This document shows positions 43,855 to 52,631 of a stretch of 64,000 nucleotides of DNA, in pieces (positions within the stretch are counted from its first letter, which is position 1; each line of letters begins with the position of its first letter). The position numbers and the translations under genes were made by a program. Location of the stretch: the NCBI GenBank assembly GCA_050247435.1, contig JBFWUF010000011.1:90704-154703 (forward strand), read 5' to 3'. This DNA is from JAJVID01 sp050247435 (GTDB lineage: Bacteria > Acidobacteriota > Blastocatellia > RBC074). The notes beneath the pieces are model-generated. The model saw only the letters and a program-made list of their open reading frames with translations. It ran no database searches and was not told where the DNA came from.

Positions 43855-44937
43855 TTAAGCCCCCAAACCCAGACGTTCGCGTTCATACTTCCCCGCCAAC
43901 ACGGTCTCACACCACTTGCGATTATCGAAGTACCAGCGCACGGTCTTCGCCAAACCCGATTCAAAATCGTAGTTCGGCTTCCAGCCAAGCTCCGCGCGAA
44001 TCTTCGTCGCGTCAATCGCGTAGCGCCGGTCGTGCCCCGGACGATCAGGCACAAACGTCTTCAATTCAAAATAGCTCGTCTTCCCCTGCTGTTTCAGAGC
44101 CGCGTTATCAGCCGCGGGTAGGACTTTCTCGACCTCCGCGCACAGCCGATCAACGATCTGCAAATTCGTCCGCTCGGCGCCGCCGCCGATGTTATATTTC
44201 TCTCCCGGCTTGCCATTTTGTAACGCCAGCAAAATTCCGGCGCAATGATCTTCGACGTAAAGCCAGTCGCGCACATTGCCGCCGTCGCCGTAAATCGGCA
44301 GCGGCTTGCCGTCGAGCGCGTTGAGCAGCATCAGCGGAATCAGCTTTTCGGGAAACTGGTACGGGCCGTAGTTGTTCGAGCAATTGGTGATGATCGCCGG
44401 CAAGCCGAAGGTCTCGCCCCACGCGCGAACCAGATGATCCGCCGAAGCTTTCGACGCCGCGTAGGGCGAATTGGGCGCATACGGCGTCGTCTCGGAAAAC
44501 AACCCCGTCTCGCCCAGCGTGCCGTAAACCTCATCGGTCGAGACGTGCAGGAAGCGAAACGCGCGCCTCGCCTCTTCGCCCAACTTCGCAATGTGTTTGC
44601 GCGAAACCTCGAGCAACGCGAACGCGCCGACGATGTTGGTTTGAATGAACGGCGAAGGATCGTCAATCGAGCGGTCAACGTGACTCTCAGCGGCGAAATT
44701 GACGACTGAAGCCGGTTGATGCTCGTTGAAAATCGCGGTCATCGCGTCTTTGTCGGCGATGTCTGCTTTGACGAGATGGACGCGCGGGTTTTGCAGCGCG
44801 TCTTCAAAGTTCGCCGGATTCCCGGCGTAGGTCAGTTTATCAATGATGACGAGCCGGGCGTCGGTTCGCTCAAGCGCGTGGCGCACGAAGTTCGCGCCTA
44901 TGAATCCGGCTCCGCCCGTGATGATCATCGTGTTCAT
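43855..44937 (-). CDS. rfbB: dTDP-glucose 4,6-dehydratase
   Basis: 360 residues, extended SDR. ITGGAGFIGANFVRHALER (GxxGxxG), NFAAESHVDRSIDDPSPFIQ, FLHVSTDEVYGTLGETGLFS, YAASKASADHLVRAWGETFG (YxxxK), NCSNNYGPYQFPEKLIPLM and GGNVRDWLYVEDHCAGILLA, the classical RmlB pattern. It converts dTDP-glucose to dTDP-4-keto-6-deoxyglucose. First gene of the rfbBACD operon. A start at 44937 and one three codons downstream (MIITGG) are both possible. The perfect hairpin 44957-45024 lies upstream. Confidence 0.96.
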   Translation of the reverse strand: MNTMIITGGAGFIGANFVRHALERTDARLVIIDKLTYAGNPANFEDALQNPRVHLVKADIADKDAMTAIFNEHQPASVVNFAAESHVDRSIDDPSPFIQTNIVGAFALLEVSRKHIAKLGEEARRAFRFLHVSTDEVYGTLGETGLFSETTPYAPNSPYAASKASADHLVRAWGETFGLPAIITNCSNNYGPYQFPEKLIPLMLLNALDGKPLPIYGDGGNVRDWLYVEDHCAGILLALQNGKPGEKYNIGGGAERTNLQIVDRLCAEVEKVLPAADNAALKQQGKTSYFELKTFVPDRPGHDRRYAIDATKIRAELGWKPNYDFESGLAKTVRWYFDNRKWCETVLAGKYERERLGLGA

Positions 44938-44956
44938 CGAAATCTAAATCTCCTCA

Positions 44957-45024
44957 GAAAATTGTGGGGTAGGTTTCCAACCTGCCCGCTGTGGGGCAGG
45001 TTGGAAACCTACCCCACAATTTTC
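44957..45024. repeat. Perfect 31-base inverted repeat (GGGGTAGGTT family)
   Basis: Arms 44957-44987 and 44994-45024 are perfectly complementary with a 6-base loop. The core GTGGGGTAGGTTTCCAACCT is nearly that of 15289, and the following TTTTCATTCTTTCAGGGCGT matches the 3' flank of the 15289 copy. The preceding CTCCTCAGAAAA also resembles CTCCTCTGAAAA before 15289. The similarity of flanks shows that a unit larger than the palindrome is repeated. Confidence 0.95.
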
Positions 45025-45175
45025 ATTCTTTCAGGGCGTCGCATCGCGACATGAAGGCTCCTCAGAATTACTGTGGGCAGGGGCAAGCGGCGATAAATTA
45101 CACTCTGCGGCAATCGTTGTACAGCAGCCGTCAATGATCGTCGCCGCAATCTCTTCACCGCCGGAAAACAATTTA

Positions 45176-45204
45176 TTGACCGGTCGGTGAAATGGAATTA
45201 TTCT
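45176..45204 (+). promoter_or_regulatory. Promoter with TetR-like palindrome over the -35 box
   Basis: TTGACC (45176-45181), 17-base spacer, TATTCT (45199-45204). The -35 box is part of a palindrome TTGACCGGTCGGTGAA (45176-45191), with symmetric TT-x-ACCG-xx-CGGT-x-AA, like TetR-family operators. It would drive the short ORF at 45215 and possibly the fusion gene at 45393. No TetR-type regulator gene lies nearby. Confidence 0.45.
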
Positions 45205-45214
45205 GCCTTCAGCT

Positions 45215-45304
45215 ATGAAACCTGAGATGTGGGCGGCCACGCGCCGCTCGAAATACAAACCGGAGTCAGTTCACCTGACGCTCCCTGGGTTTGGGGCGTC
45301 GTGA
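45215..45304 (+). other. Short ORF (29 residues), doubtful
   Basis: ATG at 45215 follows the promoter-like sequence and encodes MKPEMWAATRRSKYKPESV... before a TGA at 45302. No ribosome site is evident and no similarity is known to me; it may be the remnant of a gene truncated by rearrangement or part of the untranslated leader. Confidence 0.25.
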
Positions 45305-45392
45305 CGCTCCGTCGAGTGAGCCAGGCTGGTTCACAAGATCAAAAAACCCGGAAGTCAGGCGCCGATCCACAGTCGAACTTCTGGAGATTTTC

Positions 45393-46433
45393 ATGACAAA
45401 CGCTACTGTCGAGATTGCGGAGGACACCGCCGCCTTAAGTCCAACTTCCAACCGAAACATCGAAAACTCAAATCGCCAAACCACTCGTAGATTGGCCATC
45501 TCAATCTACCTTTTACTGCTGACCGCCGCGCTGCCATTCGCCGCGTTCGGGCAGAATGGGGACGGTAAAACCACCGCTCCGAAACTCGTCATCGAGGAGT
45601 ACGAATACAACTTCGGCAAAGTCAAAGAAGGCGCCGAAGTGAGCCACACCTTCAAGATAAAAAATGAAGGCGTCGCCGAGTTGATCATTCACAACGTCTC
45701 GCCTGCCTGCGGCTGCACAGCCAGCGACTTCAGCAAAAAGCTCGCGCCGGGAGAAGACGGCAAAATCACACTCTCCGTCAAGACCGCCGGGATGAACGGA
45801 AGAACCGAACGTTACGCCGAAGTCATCTCGAACGACAAGCAGCAAGTCGGACTCAAACTCTGGGTGCATTTGGACGTGCATAAAGGCGATGCCGCCAATT
45901 CCGCCAATTCAGCCGATTCTGGAGGAACAAACAACATGGCTGAAAAATCCGTTCTCGATTTCACATTGAAAAGCATTGACGGCAAGGACGTGAAGCTGAG
46001 CGATTATCGCGGAAAGGCGCTCCTGCTGGTCAACGTGGCGAGCAAGTGCGGGTATACGCCGCAATACGAAGGCTTGCAGGCGATCTACGCCAGGTACCGC
46101 GACCAGGGGCTGGTCGTGCTCGGCTTCCCGGCCAACAACTTCATGGGGCAAGAGCCTGGGACGAACGAGGAGATCAAGCAATTCTGCACGCTGAAATATA
46201 ACGTCACTTTCCCGATGTTCGCGAAAATCTCGGTCAAAGGCTCCGACATTCACCCTCTCTACCAGTTCCTCACCAACAAAGAGACGAACCCCAACTTCGG
46301 CGGCGACATCACCTGGAACTTCAACAAATTCCTGGTTGACCGTAACGGAAAAGTCATCGCCCGTTTTGAAACCAAAGAAAAGCCCGAGGGCGAAAAAGTG
46401 ACACAGGCGATTGAGCAAGCTCTAAAGAAGTGA
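45393..46433 (+). CDS. DUF1573 - glutathione peroxidase fusion protein
   Basis: 346 residues from the ATG at 45393 (CTGGAG upstream). An N-terminal hydrophobic segment (LLLLTAALPFAAFGQ) suggests export. Residues about 65-165 are a DUF1573/ASH-like Ig domain (FGKVKEGAEVSHTFKIKNEG, HNVSPACGCTASDF). After a linker rich in Ala/Asn/Ser comes a complete glutathione peroxidase of 165 residues: LLVNVASKCGYTPQYEGLQ (catalytic Cys 219), LGFPANNFMGQEPGTNEEI (Gln) and ITWNFNKFLVDRNGKV (Trp/Asn). An internal ATG at 45936 has GGAGG (45921-45925) in the right place, so a free cytosolic peroxidase may also be made. A typical cytosolic GPx is fused to a secreted domain here. Confidence 0.88.
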   Translation: MTNATVEIAEDTAALSPTSNRNIENSNRQTTRRLAISIYLLLLTAALPFAAFGQNGDGKTTAPKLVIEEYEYNFGKVKEGAEVSHTFKIKNEGVAELIIHNVSPACGCTASDFSKKLAPGEDGKITLSVKTAGMNGRTERYAEVISNDKQQVGLKLWVHLDVHKGDAANSANSADSGGTNNMAEKSVLDFTLKSIDGKDVKLSDYRGKALLLVNVASKCGYTPQYEGLQAIYARYRDQGLVVLGFPANNFMGQEPGTNEEIKQFCTLKYNVTFPMFAKISVKGSDIHPLYQFLTNKETNPNFGGDITWNFNKFLVDRNGKVIARFETKEKPEGEKVTQAIEQALKK

Positions 46434-46455
46434 AACGCCCAGCGCGCTTCGTAGA

Positions 46456-46496
46456 GACGGTTCCGGCGGCCTTCGACTGAAGCTGCCGGAACCGTC
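46456..46496 (+). terminator. Hairpin after the fusion gene
   Basis: GACGGTTCCGGC (46456-46467) and GCCGGAACCGTC (46485-46496) pair, with inner CTTC/GAAG extending the stem to a short loop. It lies 23 bases after the peroxidase stop codon. The T-tract is weak (CAATTAAAC), so it may be an inefficient terminator or a processing barrier. Confidence 0.5.
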
Positions 46497-46604
46497 AATT
46501 AAACCCACGATCTTCTCGCCGAACGCTCCGCTTTGTTCCAAGCCTCCCGCGTGTTACTTTGCCGCTTCCTCCTGAAAACTTGTAGGTCAGTCTGCGATTG
46601 TGAT

Positions 46605-46634
46605 GGTGGGACAAGTTTGCCAAATTGTCCCACC
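46605..46634. repeat. Hairpin of the GGACAAG family
   Basis: GGTGGGACAA (46605-46614) and TTGTCCCACC (46625-46634) are perfect, with loop GTTTGCCAAA; the pairing extends outward with mismatches (GCGATTG / CAATTGC). The core GACAAGTTTGCCAAATTGTC resembles the unit of the 17865 repeat. It sits 34 bases before the CRTAC1-like gene. Confidence 0.6.
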
Positions 46635-46667
46635 GCAATTGCAAATTCCAAATTGGGCAATACGGTC

Positions 46668-48539
<1,872 letters not shown>

Positions 48540-48561
48540 TCGCCGGTCGAGGAGAGGCACG

Positions 48562-50004
48562 ATGGTTATCAGGAGTTATGCGAGTGTAAAGACACAATTT
48601 TTGATGCTGGTTCTACCAGTCTTGTTGATCGTCAATTTACCCTCTTTTGTGAATGCTTGCTCGTGTAATCGCAAGGCGGCGCCTTGCGAAGAATTCCCAA
48701 AGGCTTCAGCAGTTTTCATTGGACGGGTCATTGATAGCGCCGAGCAAAAGGCAGAGACCGACTATAACGGGAACAAGAGAACCTATGATGTTGGGATCAT
48801 CCGTTTCGAGGTCGAAGAAGCATTCAAGGGAATCGAACCCCGCATTGTGGAAATTCATTCCGGCACAAATGGCGCAGATTGCGGATACTGGTTCACTCGC
48901 GGAGAGCGATACCTTGTTTATGCCTATGGCGATCCACAAGGAAAACTCGAAACCAACGTTTGCACTCGCACTCGACCGGTCGAACTGGCGGCTGAAGACC
49001 TTCAATATCTGAGAAATCTGCCGCGAAGAGGGATTGGGGCCAGGATTTATGGCACGGTTGGAACACCTGCTGAAGAACGGGATGAAAATTTTGAACAAAA
49101 GCTCAGTGGAATAGGCGGCGTTAAGGTCACTCTTCACTCTCTCGACGGGAGCAAGTCAGTCAAGAAGACAGACCATGCCGGGAGTTTCGAGTTCAAACCC
49201 CTTAAACCAGGCCAGTACGTGGTTGAGATTACTGCCCCTGATGGTTACGTTGTTGATTATCCGGAGATGAATTTACTGGAGGTTCACGATGGCGGTTGTG
49301 GCAAATCGAATTTCAAGCTATTGCCCGCAGGTAAAATCTCCGGGCGAATACTCGATTCCGAAGGCAAACCAATTGGGAAGGAAAAGGTTTCGCTGCTTTC
49401 CACTGATGCGCAAGGTGATGAATTAGCCAAGTTCGAGGTAGCCGAAAGTTGGGCTGATGAACACGGAGTTTTCAGGCTCGCGCATCTGCCCCCGGGCCGC
49501 TACTTGCTCGGATTCAATCTGACCGACTCTGCGCGTAAGCCGGCGCTCCACCCGCCTACCTTCTATCCGAATGCTTCAGACCAAGCAAAAGCCACAGTCA
49601 TTGAAATCAAACTTGGGGAGGAGCTGACCGGATATGACATCAACACTCCTAAAGAAGTATCACTCAGAGTGATTCAAGGCGCTGTTTTCTGGGACGAAAA
49701 GAAACCTGCCCACAATGCGGAAGTTTTATTGATGAGAAAGTCCAGCCCCTTCGTGTATGCGGCTCAAAAGGTGAAGACCGATGAAAATGGCCGGTTCAGC
49801 ATCACGGGAGGAGAGGGTTTCAAATACTGGCTCTATGCAGTGGCTGACAAATATCCCGCCATGCCTTACCACGAACGCCAGCAGACTTACTCGGAGCCGT
49901 TATTCGTTGAATTGAAGAGCGACTCATCAGGAATACAGTTGATATTGAGTCTTGATCGAAAATCGTTTGAGGGAGATTTTGAAAAAAGAAGGAAAGGTCA
50001 ATAG
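48562..50004 (+). CDS. Exported protein with NTR/TIMP-like and SdrD-B-like domains
   Basis: 480 residues; strong ribosome site (GAGGAGAGG). Signal peptide LVLPVLLIVNLPSFVNA, then a short Cys-rich start, ACSCNRKAAPCEEFPKASAV, that is the NTR (netrin/TIMP) N-terminal C-x-C pattern: VFIGRVIDSAE, VEEAFKGIEPRIVEIHSGTN, DCGYWFTRGERYLVYA and ETNVCTRTRPV complete an OB-fold of about 130 residues. Afterwards come CarboxypepD_reg/SdrD-B-like repeats (GGVKVTLHSLDGSKSVKKTD, GSFEFKPLKPGQYVVEITAP; ILDSEGKPIGKEKVSLLSTD). Function unknown. Likely co-transcribed with the FG-GAP gene. Confidence 0.78.
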   Translation: MVIRSYASVKTQFLMLVLPVLLIVNLPSFVNACSCNRKAAPCEEFPKASAVFIGRVIDSAEQKAETDYNGNKRTYDVGIIRFEVEEAFKGIEPRIVEIHSGTNGADCGYWFTRGERYLVYAYGDPQGKLETNVCTRTRPVELAAEDLQYLRNLPRRGIGARIYGTVGTPAEERDENFEQKLSGIGGVKVTLHSLDGSKSVKKTDHAGSFEFKPLKPGQYVVEITAPDGYVVDYPEMNLLEVHDGGCGKSNFKLLPAGKISGRILDSEGKPIGKEKVSLLSTDAQGDELAKFEVAESWADEHGVFRLAHLPPGRYLLGFNLTDSARKPALHPPTFYPNASDQAKATVIEIKLGEELTGYDINTPKEVSLRVIQGAVFWDEKKPAHNAEVLLMRKSSPFVYAAQKVKTDENGRFSITGGEGFKYWLYAVADKYPAMPYHERQQTYSEPLFVELKSDSSGIQLILSLDRKSFEGDFEKRRKGQ

Positions 50005-50065
50005 GCGCCAATGATGGCCAATTACCGATGAAAGATCGTCAAGTTCATCAGATGATCGGAGCGAT

Positions 50066-50761
50066 ATGGGAAAATACTGGCAATCGGAAGAAGAACTATT
50101 CGGCTTGATCCGCCGCGAACTCTTCACCGCTGTCGTCGGTGACGTGATGGACAAGATCGGATTGCAGCGTCAATTCCTGCCACCGCAGCTTCAGCCGCTG
50201 CGTGGCGACATGGTCGTCATCGGCTGGGCAATGCCGGTTCTGACCGCCGATGTTTTTGGCGAAGGTGAGAGCGGGACGGCAAATCCGCTGATGGCGAAGC
50301 CGTTCGGGTTGATGTTGGAAGCGCTTGATGATCTGAAGCTGAATGAGGTTTACGTCTGCGCGGGCGGCTCGCCGCGTTACGCGTTGTGGGGCGAGTTGAT
50401 GAGCACTCGCGCGATGAAGCTGGGCGCGGCGGGCGCGGTGCTGAACGGTTACGCGCGCGACGCTGAAGGCATTGCGCAATTGGGCTTTCCGACTTTTGCC
50501 TGGGGGCGTTACGCGCAGGATCAGGGGCCGCGCGGCAAGGTGATTGATTTCCGCCTGTCGGTCGAAATTGACGGCGTGCGCGTCAGACCGGGCGATCTCA
50601 TTTTCGGCGACAGCGAAGGCGTCTGCGTCGTGCCGCAGGAAGCGATGGAAGAAACCTTCGCTCTCGCCATCGAAAAAGCTCGTGGCGAAAAGCTGGTCAG
50701 GCAGGCAATTGAAGATGGGATGAGCGCCTGCGAGGCATTCAGGAAATTCGGGATTATGTAA
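50066..50761 (+). CDS. RraA-like protein (HMG/CHA aldolase or regulator of RNase E family)
   Basis: 231 residues. GDVMDKIGLQRQFLPPQLQP, GDMVVIGWAMPVLTADVF, YVCAGGSPRYALWGELMSTR, KLGAAGAVLNGYARDAEGIA and GVRVRPGDLIFGDSEGVCVV give the RraA fold (HMG aldolase / dimethylmenaquinone methyltransferase annotations in databases). In E. coli RraA inhibits RNase E; this longer form lies beside a deacylase gene (7-base gap) and is more likely a metabolic aldolase of the HMG/CHA type. The D and R of the metal and substrate pocket are present (LWGELMSTRA, DAEG). Confidence 0.82.
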   Translation: MGKYWQSEEELFGLIRRELFTAVVGDVMDKIGLQRQFLPPQLQPLRGDMVVIGWAMPVLTADVFGEGESGTANPLMAKPFGLMLEALDDLKLNEVYVCAGGSPRYALWGELMSTRAMKLGAAGAVLNGYARDAEGIAQLGFPTFAWGRYAQDQGPRGKVIDFRLSVEIDGVRVRPGDLIFGDSEGVCVVPQEAMEETFALAIEKARGEKLVRQAIEDGMSACEAFRKFGIM

Positions 50762-50767
50762 TCGCGC

Positions 50768-52417
50768 ATGCACGACACGGTGATTCAAAACGCCGAGGTT
50801 ATTGACGGCGCTGGCCTTCCCTCTTATCGAGCCGACATCGCAATCAGCGGCGACCGCATCGCCGCAATTGGAAAATTCAACCTTGAGGCCAAACAGACGA
50901 TCAACGCGCGCGGCCTGACCGTCATCCCCGGCATCATTGATCCGCATTCGCACGCCGATCTGATTCTGCCTCTAGCCCCAAAAAAACAAATTGAGTTGAT
51001 GCGCTGCAAGCTGGCGCAGGGCGTCACGACAACCATCGTCGGCAATTGCGGTCTGGGTTGCACGCCGGTCGCGAATAAAAACACTGAAAGCATCCTGCGC
51101 GCGGTCAACGCCTGGATGACTCCGGAATCAATCGCCTGGAAGTGGCGCACGGTCGGCGAATACCTCGATCAAATCGAATCGAATGGTCTGGCGATGAACA
51201 TTGCCACGCTCGCGCCGCACGGTCCCGTTCGCATTTCGGCGATGGGGTTGGCGAAAGGCTCTCCGTCGAAATCTCAAATGAAAAAGATGCGGGCGATGGT
51301 CGCGCGGGCGATGAGGGACGGCGCGCTTGGGCTTTCGACCGGATTGATCTATCCGCCGGGGATGTATTCAGACACTGAGGAGTTGAAAGAGTTGGCGCGC
51401 GTCGTCGCAGATCACGGCGGCATTTACACCAGCCACATTCGCGGATCGAGCGAGACGCTGATTCCGGCGGTGAAGGAGTTGATCGAAGTCGGGCGCGAGA
51501 CCGGTGTCCGCGTTCATCATTCGCACAACGAAGCTGTGGGCCGCGAGCATTGGCCGAAGATTGATCGCGCGCTGGCGATAGAGGAAGAGGCCGAGCGTGA
51601 AGGCGTGCGAGTCAGCTTCGACATGTTCCCCTACACCGCCGCCTCCACGATGATGATCGCCATCTATCCGCCCTGGGCTTTGGAAGGCGGCGTGGATCAA
51701 CTCATCGAAAGATTGAAAGATCAAAAGACGCGGCGGCGGATCGAACGCGACATCGAACGGAAGAAGCCTTCCTGGCCTCCGTGGCGCGAACATAGCTGGC
51801 CGCACAATCTGGTCAGAGCCACAAGCTGGGACGCGATCCGCATCGGCTACATCGAATCCCGCCGAAATAAACGCTATGAAAATCTCAGCCTAGCCGAGTT
51901 GTCGCGGCTTACGGGCAAACAGCCGTTCGACGCCATCTCGGATTTAATCATCGAGGAGCGCGGGCAGATTTCGATGCTGATTTTTGAAATCAGCGGCGAG
52001 CGCGACGAACGGGAACTGCTCCGCAAATACGCGCGACATCGTTTGAGCGCGTTCTGCACCGACGCCGAAGATTACGGGCGCGGATTGCCGCATCCGGCGG
52101 CTTACGGCGCGTTCGCGCGCATCCTGTCGAAATTCGTGCGCGAAGATCGCGCCCTGACGCTCGAAGAAGCCATCCGCAAGATGACCTCGTATCCGGCGAG
52201 CGTCTTCGGATTAAAAGATCGCGGCGTGATCCGTCCGGGAGCCTTCGCCGACCTGGTTCTCTTCGATCCTAATCGAATAAATGATCGCGCGAGTTATGAA
52301 AAGCCAAGACGCGAGGCAACCGGAATCAAGCTTGTGATCATCAATGGCCGTGTCACATTTGAAAACAATCAGGCCTTAGACAATTTGCCCGGATCAGTGA
52401 TTAGAAATGGCGTCTAA
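50768..52417 (+). CDS. N-acyl-D-amino-acid deacylase (D-aminoacylase) family amidohydrolase
   Basis: 549 residues, the usual length of D-aminoacylases, with amidohydrolase metal motifs: GLTVIPGIIDPHSHADL (HxH), TTIVGNCGLGCTPV (the Cys that bridges metals in D-aminoacylase), LSTGLIYPPGMYSDTEELKE, YTSHIRGSSETLIPAVKELI, GVRVHHSHNEAVGREHWPKI, and C-terminal LKDRGVIRPGAFADLVLFDP. It removes N-acyl groups from D-amino acids. It starts 7 bases after the RraA-like gene and is probably coupled to it, suggesting a short catabolic unit. No transporter is adjacent. Confidence 0.88.
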   Translation: MHDTVIQNAEVIDGAGLPSYRADIAISGDRIAAIGKFNLEAKQTINARGLTVIPGIIDPHSHADLILPLAPKKQIELMRCKLAQGVTTTIVGNCGLGCTPVANKNTESILRAVNAWMTPESIAWKWRTVGEYLDQIESNGLAMNIATLAPHGPVRISAMGLAKGSPSKSQMKKMRAMVARAMRDGALGLSTGLIYPPGMYSDTEELKELARVVADHGGIYTSHIRGSSETLIPAVKELIEVGRETGVRVHHSHNEAVGREHWPKIDRALAIEEEAEREGVRVSFDMFPYTAASTMMIAIYPPWALEGGVDQLIERLKDQKTRRRIERDIERKKPSWPPWREHSWPHNLVRATSWDAIRIGYIESRRNKRYENLSLAELSRLTGKQPFDAISDLIIEERGQISMLIFEISGERDERELLRKYARHRLSAFCTDAEDYGRGLPHPAAYGAFARILSKFVREDRALTLEEAIRKMTSYPASVFGLKDRGVIRPGAFADLVLFDPNRINDRASYEKPRREATGIKLVIINGRVTFENNQALDNLPGSVIRNGV

Positions 52418-52631
52418 TCCGCTTCTTCCCTAACTCCACGACACTCCTTACTCATTTCTTGCCGTGGAGAGCACAAAGCCTTGTTCAAAGGTCTGTCTTT
52501 CTTATAGCCCAGACCCCGTTCCAAATTGATAAACAACATTTTTGCGAGCGCTGCTGAAGCTGTGTGTAAGGTGGATTGCGCTTCCCACAACAACAAAACA
52601 ACAAAACCATCAGAGAGGATAAGCAGTACCT

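Noticed and set aside
43081..44121. 346-codon plus-strand open frame across rfbA/rfbB
   Set aside because: Antisense to two clearly recognisable nucleotide-sugar genes.
45031..45258. 75-codon minus-strand frame upstream of the fusion gene
   Set aside because: No ribosome site, no recognisable motif, and it overlaps the hairpin flank and the promoter-like region.
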